A stretch of 23,503 bases of DNA from DATARH01 sp050246595. Its GTDB lineage: Bacteria > Pseudomonadota > Alphaproteobacteria > ATCC43930 > CGMCC-115725. The stretch is taken from contig JBFWVT010000080.1 in the NCBI GenBank assembly GCA_050246595.1, positions 1 to 23,503 on the forward strand, in the 5' to 3' direction. The position numbers and the translations under genes were made by a program. The notes under the pieces are model-generated. The model was given only the letters and a program-made list of their open reading frames with translations. It was not told where the DNA came from and did no database searches. Shown piece by piece: positions 7,175-15,675 of this stretch; positions within the stretch are counted from its first letter, which is position 1, and every line of letters begins with the position of its first letter.

Positions 7175-7954
7175 ATGCCGTTTTTCGAAAAAGGCCAGGT
7201 CCGCATCCATTACGAGGAGACCGGCTCCGGCTTCCCGCTGCTTATCATTCCCGGCGGCGGGCTGAACTCGACGATCGAGGGTCTCAAGACGCACCCGTTC
7301 AACCCGCTCGACGAATTCAAGAACGACTACCGCGTCATCGCGGCCGATCTGCGCAATGCCAATGGCGGGCAATCGACCGGCCCGCTCGACATCGACCGCC
7401 CGTGGGATTCCTATACCGACGACCATCTCGGGCTGATGGACCATCTCGGCATCGGCGAGTTCATGGTGCTGGGTTTCTGCATCGGCGGCCCGTTCATCTG
7501 GAACCTGCTGAAGCGGGCCGGCGACCGCGTCGTCGCGGCGGTGCTGACGCAGCCCTCCGGCTTCCGGCCGACGATGCCCGACCTGTTCTATCAGAACAAC
7601 ATCACGGGCTGGGCCCCGCCTCTCGTCGAGCGCCGCTCGGACCTCACGATGGAGCAGGCGGGCGCGTTCCTCGAAAACATGTACCGCAAGAACGCCGATT
7701 TCGTGTTCACGGTGACGCGCGATTTCGTGCGGCAGTGCCAGACGCCGATCCTGATCCTGCCCGACGACGTGGCGGCGCACCCGCTGGCGGTCGCGATCGA
7801 GACCGCCCATCTCGCGCCCAACGCGCAGGTCAGCCTCTACCCGTGGAAGGCGAACCCGGAGCAGATCCGGCTCGCGCTGCGCCATGTCGGCACGTTTCTC
7901 AAGGCCAACCGGCCGGCCGTCGCACGCCAGCCCCTGGCCGCCGCGGCGCAATAG
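7175..7954 (+). CDS. Alpha/beta-hydrolase with a Cys nucleophile elbow
   Basis: The 259-residue protein has the alpha/beta-hydrolase layout. VRIHYEETGSGFPLLIIPGGG gives the first strands and oxyanion loop, then YRVIAADLRNANGGQSTG, and DDHLGLMDHLGIGEFMVLGFCIGG ends at the nucleophile elbow. The elbow reads G-F-C-I-G-G, so the nucleophile at residue 102 is Cys rather than the usual Ser, as in dienelactone hydrolases. LPDDVAAHP carries the probable acid region. The expected His before the last helix (WKANPEQIRLALRHVGTFL) is not obvious. The substrate is unknown. The start at 7175 follows GAGGAGACACCGTC. It lies downstream of a cupin gene on the same strand. Confidence 0.88.
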   Translation: MPFFEKGQVRIHYEETGSGFPLLIIPGGGLNSTIEGLKTHPFNPLDEFKNDYRVIAADLRNANGGQSTGPLDIDRPWDSYTDDHLGLMDHLGIGEFMVLGFCIGGPFIWNLLKRAGDRVVAAVLTQPSGFRPTMPDLFYQNNITGWAPPLVERRSDLTMEQAGAFLENMYRKNADFVFTVTRDFVRQCQTPILILPDDVAAHPLAVAIETAHLAPNAQVSLYPWKANPEQIRLALRHVGTFLKANRPAVARQPLAAAAQ

Positions 7955-8018
7955 CGGCGGATTGACAAGTGCAGGTGGCGGGTTGCGCTTCGCGGCCCGC
8001 CCCTATGCGGGGACATCA

Positions 8019-8258
8019 ATGCCGAAATCCGTAACGGTTGATTTCGACGATGTGGTTCTGGAGGCGCTGGACCGCGCCGCCGAGCAACGCGGTCGTACCC
8101 GCGCGGATATCATCAACGAAGCGGTCCGCGACTATCTTGAAACCCGGCGCTGGCAGCTCGAAAAGATTGAAGCGGGACTCGCCGCGGCCGATCGGGGCGA
8201 TTTCGCAAGCGAAGAGGAAATCGAGCGCATCGTCGGTAAGTATGCAGCGCCGGAATGA
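8019..8258 (+). CDS. Ribbon-helix-helix antitoxin, ParD/CopG-like
   Basis: The 79-residue protein begins MPKSVTVDFDDVVLEALDRAAEQRGRTRADIINEAVRDYL, a ribbon-helix-helix DNA-binding domain. It ends in a charged helix (EEEIERIVGKYAAPE) suited to wrapping the toxin. It should bind the ParE-like toxin encoded next and repress the shared promoter. The ATG overlaps no strong ribosome site (ACATCA just upstream); a longer open frame to 7884 runs into the preceding hydrolase and is unlikely. The stop overlaps the toxin start as ATGA at 8255-8258, the usual translational coupling in such pairs. Confidence 0.88.
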   Translation: MPKSVTVDFDDVVLEALDRAAEQRGRTRADIINEAVRDYLETRRWQLEKIEAGLAAADRGDFASEEEIERIVGKYAAPE

Positions 8259-8539
8259 GGGTCGTCTGGACCCGGCCCGCGCTGCGCGATCTGGAAGCGA
8301 TCGGCGATCATATCGCCCGCGACAACAAGCGTGCTGCCGCTCGCATCGTCAAGCGCATCCACGACCGGACCCGCGATCTCGCGAATTATCCTCTGCTCGG
8401 ACGCGCCGGCCGCGTTGCGGGGACGCGTGAACTCGTGATCCCGGATACGCGGTTCATTGCCGTTTATCGCGCTGGCGATGATCGGGTAGAGATTCTCGCC
8501 GTCTTCCACGCTGCGCGCCGCTGGCCGGATTCGTTTTGA
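8255..8539 (+). CDS. RelE/ParE-family toxin
   Basis: The 94-residue protein matches ParE-type toxins. MRVVWTRPALRDLEAIGDHIARDN gives the first strand and helix, then IHDRTRDLANYPLLGRAGRVAGTRELVI and YRAGDDRVEILAVFHAARRWP, the conserved terminal strand ending in the HxxRxWP text. ParE members poison DNA gyrase and RelE members cut ribosomal mRNA; the HAARRWP ending favours the ParE side. The start overlaps the antitoxin stop by 4 bases. No lesion is visible, so the pair is probably intact. Confidence 0.9.
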   Translation: MRVVWTRPALRDLEAIGDHIARDNKRAAARIVKRIHDRTRDLANYPLLGRAGRVAGTRELVIPDTRFIAVYRAGDDRVEILAVFHAARRWPDSF

Positions 8540-8674
8540 TCCGCGGGATTACAGTCGCCTGCGGTCATCCCAGAGCACTGCGGATTCAGCAGGGCGGATA
8601 GGCGGCGATGCTAAGTTCCTGTTGCACTCTGCGTAGAATTACTTATGATCGCTCTCCGGAAAAGGGGGATGGCA

Positions 8675-9641
8675 ATGGATATCGATCCCTTCTGGTTTTG
8701 GGCTTCTGCGGCCATTGTCGCGTGGCTGCTGTCCGTGCTGGTTCCCGCCTTTAAAATTGTCGGTAACGCGGGCTATAGTCGATGGTGGTGTATTCTGGCA
8801 GTAATACCTGTCGTCAACTTTGTTGCTTATTGGGTTTTTTGCCTTTGCCCGCTGGCCCATTCTAAAGGATTCGATGGATATAAACGTGTATGGCATACAA
8901 GATCCTTTTATGATTGCCTATTGGTCGGCGAAAATCCAAGTAAATCCACAAGACGCAGAGGCCTATTATTATCGCGGGAGCTCATACTTCACTTTGGCTG
9001 CGCATTATGGAAGTAAGAATCATAAAAATCGTAAAAATCGATTCCTGGACAAAGCCATCGCCGATCTTACTGAGGCAATCAAGCTGAACCCTGACTACAG
9101 TGACTCTCATTATGAGCGGGGCAGGGCATACGCCGAAAAAGGAAATAGCGGATTATCGGCGATCGATTTCAATGAGGCAATTAGCCAGTTGACTGTCGAT
9201 ATTAGTCGCACTCCCGATAATGCAACCCTGTTTCACAAGCGAGCGAATGTGTATCGGGAGATTGGCAACTATGACCGCGCATTGGCCGACTACAGTAATG
9301 CCATAGAATTGAATCCCAGCGATCATGAGACGTATAATGATCGAGCGACTTTATATTCTTACCACCAAGGTGACTATGGTCGCGCTATTAATGATCTAAG
9401 TGAAGTAATAAGGCTCTCTCTCCAGGAAGGGGCAGATGGCCTATCTCTCCTTTATGGGCGCCGGGCGAATTTATATTATCGGATGGCTTCTGCGCATAGT
9501 AGCAGATGGGCCCGGTGGACCTTCTGTAGTAATGAGTATGCAGATCTTTGTAACGCGGACTTGCGTGCAGCAAAGGAGGCAAGGGCAGCAAGGGCGGCAA
9601 GAATAGCCAGAGAAATCGCACCGAAAGTGGCAACTGCGTAG
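8675..9641 (+). pseudogene. Membrane-anchored TPR protein gene with a +1 frameshift in a T6 run
   Basis: The first frame starts at ATG 8675 after AAAGGGGGA. It encodes two hydrophobic segments (WFWASAAIVAWLLSVLV and WWCILAVIPVVNFVAYWVF), then goes out of register at a run of six T (8835-8840). Removing one T gives YWVFAFARWPILKDS and joins to a second frame ending at 9641, for 321 residues. The second part has at least three TPR-like units: AIADLTEAIKLNPDY, YERGRAYAEKGNSGLSAIDF and RANVYREIGNYDRALADYSN with AIELNPSDHETYNDRA. TPRs act as protein-binding scaffolds; partners are unknown. The base composition is AT-rich relative to the window, which suggests transfer. The extra T may be mutation, sequencing error or slippage. 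Confidence 0.75.
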
Positions 9642-9996
9642 AAATATATTGAATACGACTTTCCATACCCTCTCGCCGCTGTCCGTCAGTTTGTAGGATC
9701 GGTTTAGCCAAGCGAAGCCCATCGATATCGCCGCGCCGGGGCTTTGCTAGCCCCGCTAAATCCGCCGCATTTTTGTGATAGGCGATACCCCTCGGCCCGG
9801 CTTGCGAGCGATGCGCGCCCGAGGGGAATACAACCTGTGAGCGAAAGCTGGCTGTAGATCGACTGCTGATCCAGCCAGCACGCATTTGCGCGCAACTCCC
9901 GATTGTTGCCGTCCGCAGCGGGCGGGGCGGGTCGGCGGTTGACGGAAGGCGCCGAGTGTCATTAGACCCTGCGCAACGAGCAAAACGGTGGGCGAG
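9642..9996. other. 355-bp gene-free region upstream of oxalyl-CoA decarboxylase
   Basis: I see no credible gene. It contains a short hairpin GGGGCT (9738-9743), a 5-base loop and AGCCCC (9749-9754), which might end transcription of the TPR gene. The left portion is AT-rich (AAATATATTGAATACG), so a promoter for oxc could lie here, but no clear -35/-10 pair stands out. Confidence 0.4.
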
Positions 9997-11709
9997 ATGA
10001 GCGCAGCGGATATCCCAGGCGACATGCCAATGGAGATGACAGACGGTTTCCACCTCGTGGTGGACGCCCTCAAGCTGAACGAGGTCGATACGATCTTCGG
10101 GGTGGCCGGCATCCCGATCACCGACCTGTTGCGCCTCGCACAGGCCGAGGGCATCCGCTATTACGGTTTCCGGCACGAGCAGTCGGCCGGCAACGCTGCC
10201 GCGATCGCGGGGTTTCTGACGCAGAAACCCGGCATCTGCATGACCGTCTCGGCCCCCGGTTTTCTGAACGGTCTGGTCGCATTGGCCAACGCGACGACGA
10301 ACTGCTTCCCGATGGTGCTGATCAGCGGCTCCTCGGATCGCGCGATCGTCGATCTCGAACAGGGCGATTACGAGGAGATGGACCAGCTCGCCGCCGCCCG
10401 CCCCTATGCGAAGGCGGCCTACCGGATCAACCGCCCGCAGGATATCGGCATCGGCATCGCGCGGGCGATCCGCGCCGCCGTCTCCGGGCGTCCCGGCGGC
10501 GTCTATCTCGATCTGACCGCCGAGGTGCTCGCCGCCGGTCTCGACACCGAGGCCGGACGGAAATCGCTCATAAAGGTGGTCGATCCGGCGCCGCCGAGCA
10601 TCCCGTCGCCGGAGGCGGTGGCGCGCGCGCTCGATCTTCTGGCCTCGGCCGAGCGGCCGCTGGCGATCCTCGGCAAGGGCGCGGCCTATGCGCAGGCCGA
10701 TGCGGAAATCCGCAGCTTTATCGAGACGACCGGCATCCCGTTTCTGCCGATGTCGATGGCCAAGGGTCTGCTGCCCGACGACCACCCGCAATCGGCCGCC
10801 GCCGCCCGCTCCTATGCGATCGGCAACGCCGATGTCGTCCTGGTCGCCGGGGCGCGCCTCAACTGGCTGTTGTCGCACGGGCGCGCGCCGCTGTGGAACG
10901 AGAACACCCGCCTGATCCAGGTCGATATCTCGCCGACCGAGATCGACAGCAATCGCGCGATCGCCGCGCCGGTGATCGGCGACATCAAATCGGTGTTTTC
11001 GGCCTTCAACACTGCGCTGAAACCGGGGCAGGTCAGGCGCCGGGCCGGATGGGCCGACGAGATCGGCAAGCGCAAGGCGCAGAATATCGAGCGCATGGCG
11101 GCGCGGCTCAACGCCGACCCGAACCCTATGAATTTCTCGTCGGCCCTGCGCGCGGTGCGCAACGCGCTCCAGACCCAGCCGGATGTCTACATCGTCAACG
11201 AGGGCGCCAACACGCTCGATTTCGGCCGCAACATCATCGATATGCACCTGCCGCGGCACCGCCTCGACAGCGGCACCTGGGGCGTCATGGGCATCGGCAT
11301 GGGCTACGCGGTCGGCGCGGCGGCGGTGACCGGCAAGCCGGTGGTCGCGATCGAGGGCGACAGCGCGTTCGGCTTCAGCGGCATGGAAATCGAGACGATC
11401 TGCCGCTACGAATTGCCGGTCACGACGATCATCTTCAACAACAACGGCGTCTATCGCGGCGACCCTGAGGGCCGCCCCTATTCGCCGACCGGCCTCATAC
11501 GCGGCGCGCGCTACGAAAAGATCATCGAGGCGTTCGGCGGCCGGGGGTATCACGTGACCGACACGCCCGGTCTGACCAATGCGCTGAGCGAGGCGCTCGC
11601 CTCGGGCAAGCCGGCGCTGATCAACGCGGTGATCGACCCGACCGCCGGCACCGAAAGCGGCCACATCCAGAACCTCAACCCGAAAAGCGCCGTCACGCAG
11701 AAGAAGTGA
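9997..11709 (+). CDS. oxc: Oxalyl-CoA decarboxylase
   Basis: This thiamine-pyrophosphate enzyme converts oxalyl-CoA to formyl-CoA and CO2 in the cytoplasm during oxalate degradation. The 570-residue protein matches known oxalyl-CoA decarboxylases along its length. It shows the entry FGVAGIPITDLLRLAQ, the cofactor-activating Glu in FRHEQSAGNAAAIAG (about residue 61), VSAPGFLNGLVALANATTNC, GSSDRAIVDLEQGDYEEMDQ and GKGAAYAQADAEIRSF. It also has MAKGLLPDDHPQSAAAARS, VNEGANTLDFGRNIIDM and LDSGTWGVMGIGMGYAVGAA. The Mg/TPP motif is GDSAFGFSGMEIE followed by NNNGVYRGD (about residues 454-490). ATG 9997 is preferred over GTG 9988, though neither has a strong ribosome site. The usual partner frc (formyl-CoA transferase) is not in the window. 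Confidence 0.95.
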   Translation: MSAADIPGDMPMEMTDGFHLVVDALKLNEVDTIFGVAGIPITDLLRLAQAEGIRYYGFRHEQSAGNAAAIAGFLTQKPGICMTVSAPGFLNGLVALANATTNCFPMVLISGSSDRAIVDLEQGDYEEMDQLAAARPYAKAAYRINRPQDIGIGIARAIRAAVSGRPGGVYLDLTAEVLAAGLDTEAGRKSLIKVVDPAPPSIPSPEAVARALDLLASAERPLAILGKGAAYAQADAEIRSFIETTGIPFLPMSMAKGLLPDDHPQSAAAARSYAIGNADVVLVAGARLNWLLSHGRAPLWNENTRLIQVDISPTEIDSNRAIAAPVIGDIKSVFSAFNTALKPGQVRRRAGWADEIGKRKAQNIERMAARLNADPNPMNFSSALRAVRNALQTQPDVYIVNEGANTLDFGRNIIDMHLPRHRLDSGTWGVMGIGMGYAVGAAAVTGKPVVAIEGDSAFGFSGMEIETICRYELPVTTIIFNNNGVYRGDPEGRPYSPTGLIRGARYEKIIEAFGGRGYHVTDTPGLTNALSEALASGKPALINAVIDPTAGTESGHIQNLNPKSAVTQKK

Positions 11710-12365
11710 CGGCCGGCGGCGGCTGGTCGGCACCCTGCCGCAAGGGCTGACGCGCCGCCGCGGCATCGGCGCGAGGCCGCGAGCCGCGGCTGGCTGGCGT
11801 ATCCCTGAAAGTTGCGAATGCCGGAACTTGCGGTTGCGGCGGTGTGTGAGACGGCGGGTTGGTGCCGTCAAAGAACCGCCGGTTGGGGTAGGACAGCCGG
11901 GCTCCCGGACAATTTGAGGGGAGCGCGGGGCGCTTAGAGAAGCGTCGATTTATGGCCCGATGACTGCCGCCGCTCCTTTCGTCGAAGAGGGCGGAGCGTG
12001 CTGCCTGCGGTTTGTCTGCAACCTGCTTCTGCGGGAATTCGGCAACCGATTTTATGCCCGTGCGCAATTCCGAATAGTCTTAAACATGCCGTCGCCTGAT
12101 TTTGCGTCGTTGACAACAAGCCTCGCAGTCCTTACCGCTCGCGATCTGAAGCTCTCGCAGGCCATCGCTGACGGGCTGATGCTCGCGATCACGACACTAA
12201 ACTCAGCCCATGAACCGGCGGGTGGCTGGCAATAGGGATGAGAATTGGTCGATCGGGCAGCACGGCGACCCGATGTTCCCGTCGCGAGGGCGTCTGCCTC
12301 CCGGCCCGCAAGACCCAATCCGTTCGGCCGGCCAACCGACGGCCGCCATTTAGAGGAGATGATCT
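11710..12365. other. 656-bp region without a supported gene
   Basis: The space between oxc and the RTX gene has short open frames on both strands, including 11960-12235 on the plus strand. None has a ribosome site, family motif or convincing composition. A TTGACA lies near 12110 without a good -10. GAGGAGATGATCT at 12355-12364 provides the ribosome site for the RTX gene. Confidence 0.4.
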
Positions 12366-14888
12366 GTGGCAACCTTCACCGGCACCGGTGCCAACGAGAC
12401 GATCACGCCGGCGTTCGTCTCCGCAACCGTGACGCGCCTGCCGCCGGGCTCCTTCCCGAGCGCTCTCAACGATATCCTCAACGGCGTAGGGGGCAACGAT
12501 ACGCTCGACGGCGGCGCGGGCAACGACATCCTGAACGGCGGCGCCGGGGCGGATTCGATGGCCGGCGGTGCGGGCAACGACACGTATTCCGTCGACAATG
12601 CCGGGGACACGGTCAGCGAGCTGGCCGGCGGCGGCAGCGATCTGGTGGTCAGCTCGATCAGCTACGCGCTTTCCGCCAATATCGAAAGACTGGCCCTGAT
12701 CGGCACCGCGAACCTCATCGGGATCGGCAACGCGCTGGCCAACACGCTCACCGGCAATGACGGCAACAACGCGCTGAACGGCGGCGACGGTAACGACACG
12801 ATCAACGGCGGCGCCGGCAGCGACACGCTGTCCGGGGCGGCGGGCAACGACACCATCAACGGCGGCGCCGGCAACGACGTCCTGAACGGCGGCACCGGGG
12901 CGGACGCGATGGCCGGCGGCGCGGGCAACGACACGTATTCCGTCGACAATGCCGGGGACACGGTCAGCGAGCTGGCCGGCGGCGGCAGCGACTTGGTGGT
13001 CAGCTCGGTCAGCTACACGCTTTCCGCCAACGTCGAAAGACTGGCCCTGATCGGCACCGCGAACCTCAATGGGACCGGCAACGCGCTGGCCAACACGCTC
13101 ACCGGCAATACCGGCAACAACGTGCTGAACGGCGGCGCCGGGGCGGATTCGATGGCCGGCAGTATCGGCAATGACACGTATATCGTCGATGATGCCGGAG
13201 ACACGGTCAGCGAGGCAGGGGGCGATGGCATCGATTGGGTGCATAGCTCGGTCATCTTTGTCCTGGGCGCCGGGGTCGAGAAGCTGACCTTGACGGGTCT
13301 GAATGATATTGATGGCACGGGCAATGCGCTGGCCAACACGATCCTTGGCAATTCGGCTGCCAACACGCTCTGGGGTGGGGGCGGCAACGATACCCTCGAC
13401 GGCAAAGCCGGTAACGACACCCTCGACGGTGGTGCCGGCGCCGATGCGATGGCCGGCGGTACCGGCAATGACACCTATATCGTCGACAATGCCGGAGATA
13501 CGGTGAGCGAGGCGGGAGGCGACGGCATCGATTGGGTGCATAGCTCGATCGGCCATGTCCTGACCGCCGGGGTCGAGAACCTGGACTTGAGTGGATCGGG
13601 CGCCATAAATGGTGTGGGCAATGCGCTGGCCAACACGATCCTCGGAAATCCGGGTGCCAACACGCTGTGGGGCGGGGACGGCAACGATACCCTAAGCGCC
13701 AATGCCGGTAACGATACCGTGAACGGGGGGGCGGGCGACGACACAATCAGCGGCGGAGCGGGCAACGACACCCTCAATGGCGGCAGCGGCGACGATACCT
13801 TGAATGGCGGCTCCGGGACCGATGTGATGGTCGGCAGTCTCGGTGATGACACGTATATCGTCGATGATGCCGGAGACGCGGTGAGCGAGGCGGGGGGCGA
13901 CGGCATCGACTGGGTGTATAGCTCGATCAGCTATGTCATGACCGCCGGAGTCGAGAATCTGTTCCTGAGCGGATCGAGGGCCCTAAATGGTACGGGCAAT
14001 GCGCTGGCCAACACGATCCTCGGCAATCCAGGTATCAACGTGCTGGTGGGCGGGGCCGGCGACGATACCCTGATCGCCGACGCCGGCAATGATATCCTGA
14101 ATGGCGGAGCCGACGACGATACCCTCCGCGGCGGATCGGGCAATGACATCCTCAACGGAGGATCGGGCAACGATACGCTGGACGGCGGCCTCGGCGGGGA
14201 TGTGATAAACGGCGGCGAGGGCGACGATTCCCTGATTGGCGACGCCGGGGCCGATGCGATGGCCGGCGGTCTCGGCGATGACGCGTATCACGTCGATGAT
14301 CCCGGAGACACGGTGAGCGAGGCGGGGGGCGGCGGCATCGATCTGGTACGAAGCTCGGTCGACCATGCCCTGGCCGCCGGGTTCGAGAACCTGCACCTGA
14401 CCGGATCGGGCGATATCGACGGCACGGGGAATGGACTGAACAACACGATCCTTGGCAATCTGGATGCCAACACGCTGTCGGGCGGAGGCGGCAACGATAT
14501 TCTGAACGGCAGCGCCGGCAACGATATCCTGAATGGCGGGCCGGGAAACGACCATCTGATCGGCGGCAACGGCAATGACGAATTCCTGTTCGACAGTGTT
14601 CTTAACGCCGCGACAAATCTCGATGAGGTCTTCGATTTCAACGTCAGCGATGACGAGATCCTGCTGAGCGCGACCGTGTTCACTGCCATCGGCCCGCCGG
14701 GCACGCTGTCTGCCGACGCGCTCTTCATCGGGGTCGCGGCGCACGATGCCGATGACCGGATCATCTTCAACAGCACCAGCGGCGAGCTGAGTTACGATCC
14801 GGATGGGACCGGCGGAACGGCGGCAACGGAATTCGCGACACTGTCCCCCGGTCTCGCCCTGACCAACACGCATTTCACCGTCGTGTGA
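12366..14888 (+). CDS. RTX (haemolysin-type Ca-binding repeat) secreted protein, six modules
   Basis: The 840-residue protein is filled with GGxGxDxLx nonapeptides (for example GGAGNDILNGGAGADSMAGG), which fold as calcium-binding beta-rolls outside the cell. About six larger modules follow the pattern GADAMAGGxGNDTYxVDNAGDTVSE, then a spacer of two strands (ENLxLxG) and GNALANTILGN. The C-terminal segment (NDEFLFDSVLNAATNLDEVFDFN to TNTHFTVV) resembles the uncleaved type I secretion signal region. No enzymatic domain is visible, so a structural, adhesive or calcium-binding surface role is more likely than a toxin. No type I exporter genes are in the window. GTG 12366 is chosen because GAGGAG precedes it closely. 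Modules 1 and 2 are nearly identical in DNA. Confidence 0.9.
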   Translation: MATFTGTGANETITPAFVSATVTRLPPGSFPSALNDILNGVGGNDTLDGGAGNDILNGGAGADSMAGGAGNDTYSVDNAGDTVSELAGGGSDLVVSSISYALSANIERLALIGTANLIGIGNALANTLTGNDGNNALNGGDGNDTINGGAGSDTLSGAAGNDTINGGAGNDVLNGGTGADAMAGGAGNDTYSVDNAGDTVSELAGGGSDLVVSSVSYTLSANVERLALIGTANLNGTGNALANTLTGNTGNNVLNGGAGADSMAGSIGNDTYIVDDAGDTVSEAGGDGIDWVHSSVIFVLGAGVEKLTLTGLNDIDGTGNALANTILGNSAANTLWGGGGNDTLDGKAGNDTLDGGAGADAMAGGTGNDTYIVDNAGDTVSEAGGDGIDWVHSSIGHVLTAGVENLDLSGSGAINGVGNALANTILGNPGANTLWGGDGNDTLSANAGNDTVNGGAGDDTISGGAGNDTLNGGSGDDTLNGGSGTDVMVGSLGDDTYIVDDAGDAVSEAGGDGIDWVYSSISYVMTAGVENLFLSGSRALNGTGNALANTILGNPGINVLVGGAGDDTLIADAGNDILNGGADDDTLRGGSGNDILNGGSGNDTLDGGLGGDVINGGEGDDSLIGDAGADAMAGGLGDDAYHVDDPGDTVSEAGGGGIDLVRSSVDHALAAGFENLHLTGSGDIDGTGNGLNNTILGNLDANTLSGGGGNDILNGSAGNDILNGGPGNDHLIGGNGNDEFLFDSVLNAATNLDEVFDFNVSDDEILLSATVFTAIGPPGTLSADALFIGVAAHDADDRIIFNSTSGELSYDPDGTGGTAATEFATLSPGLALTNTHFTVV
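12546..12786 (+). repeat. RTX module repeat, copy 1
   Basis: Direct repeat of 12897-13137 at an offset of exactly 351 bases (117 codons). My hand alignment finds about 15 differences in 241 bases, many at third codon positions. Confidence 0.85.
12897..13137 (+). repeat. RTX module repeat, copy 2
   Basis: Second copy of the module at 12546-12786. The other four modules in the gene share the protein pattern but are much less alike in DNA, so this pair is the youngest duplication. Confidence 0.85.
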
Positions 14889-14899
14889 TCCGCCTGCGT

Positions 14900-14934
14900 G
14901 GCGCCGGGCCCGACGCGGTCGTCGGCCCGGCGCC
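14900..14934 (+). terminator. Strong GC hairpin after the RTX gene
   Basis: GGCGCCGGGCCCGAC and GTCGGCCCGGCGCC pair almost perfectly, with one bulged C and a 6-base loop. It starts 12 bases past the RTX stop. There is no T-run, so it may act as a termination aid or 3' stabiliser. Confidence 0.6.
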
Positions 14935-15135
14935 GACCTCCCGGCGCGCCGGGGATTTCGTGGGGCAATATGCCAAGCTGCTCTGATCAGCAGGGATGAC
15001 TGCGGGGCGGAAAGGCCTTCATCCCGCGAGCCTGGCCTGCGGGGCAACGCATCCCGCTATCGAGAACCGGGTATTGCCGGATTATCGCCGGTTTTCGCCG
15101 GGGTCATCCGCCCTGCACCGTCTCGGGGGCATGGA

Positions 15136-15158
15136 ACGGCCGGGCCGAGCCCGGCCGT
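15136..15158. repeat. Perfect 9-bp hairpin repeat downstream of ridA-like gene
   Basis: ACGGCCGGG and CCCGGCCGT flank a 5-base loop. The design resembles the hairpin at 7104-7126. It lies 12 bases past the stop of the minus-strand gene at 15171 and could end its transcript. Confidence 0.65.
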
Positions 15159-15170
15159 GACGGCTCGGAA

Positions 15171-15563
15171 CTACAGGACCGCAACGGCCTCGATCTCGAT
15201 CAGGAACTCGGGTTGCGCCAGCGCCGTCACCGCGACCAGCGTGTGCGCCGGCATTTTCCTGCCGAAGAATTCCTCGCGGATCGGGCCATAATCGGCGCGG
15301 TGCCGGATGTCGGTCAGATAGGTGTTGACCTTGACGATATCGGCCATCGTGCCGCCGCCGGCCTCGACCTGTGCCTTCAGGCATTGCAGCGCGGCGCGTG
15401 CCTGCGCCTTGAAATCACCGGGATGCGCCGCGCCGCCCTCGGGCGTGTAGGCGACCTGACCGGCGATATAGAGGATGGTTTGCGCCTCGCTGACCCTGAC
15501 CGCCTGCGAATAGATCGGCGGATCGTAGACGCCCTGGGCAGCATACGGCTCGATTTTGGTCAT
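15171..15563 (-). CDS. RidA/YjgF-family protein
   Basis: The 130-residue protein belongs to the RidA family, whose founding members hydrolyse reactive enamine/imine intermediates; many members serve specific catabolic pathways. Landmarks are YSQAVRVSEAQTILYIAGQVAYTPEG, GDFKAQARAALQCLKAQVEAGGGTMADIVKVNTYLTD and the terminal ALAQPEFLIEIEAVAVL. The Arg of the usual RxxG/PAR signature near the end is not seen (PAHTLVAVTALAQPEFLIEIE), so it may belong to a non-deaminase subgroup. The start at 15563 is fixed by GGGAGGA 5 bases upstream. It is divergent from the His-rich protein gene at 15676. Confidence 0.9.
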   Translation of the reverse strand: MTKIEPYAAQGVYDPPIYSQAVRVSEAQTILYIAGQVAYTPEGGAAHPGDFKAQARAALQCLKAQVEAGGGTMADIVKVNTYLTDIRHRADYGPIREEFFGRKMPAHTLVAVTALAQPEFLIEIEAVAVL

Positions 15564-15675
15564 GTTTTCCTCCCTTGCTGTCGCCGGTCGGATCGCCGGC
15601 ACGGCGCGAGCATCCTCCGGAATAGGCCCGGCGGTATAGCGTTTTCGGCACAGGTCACTGTCATAGAGGATTGCC

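Noticed and set aside
7962..7990. TTGACA upstream of the toxin-antitoxin pair
   Set aside because: The hexamer at the expected -10 distance (GCGCTT) does not resemble a -10 box, so I did not call a promoter.
9388..11871. 827-codon minus-strand open frame across oxc
   Set aside because: It is antisense to a clear oxalyl-CoA decarboxylase and has Arg/Asp-rich low-complexity text with no motifs; long antisense frames are usual in GC-rich genes.
11960..12235. Possible 91-codon gene between oxc and the RTX gene
   Set aside because: No ribosome site, no recognisable motif, and composition like intergenic DNA; kept only as part of the gene-free region.
12189..13556. 455-codon minus-strand frame across the RTX gene
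   Set aside because: Repetitive antisense translation of the RTX repeats; no independent evidence of a gene.
12366..14888. Regular repeats suggesting a CRISPR array
   Set aside because: The repeats are in frame, encode GGxGxDxLx nonapeptides and lack constant-length spacers, so they are RTX coding repeats.
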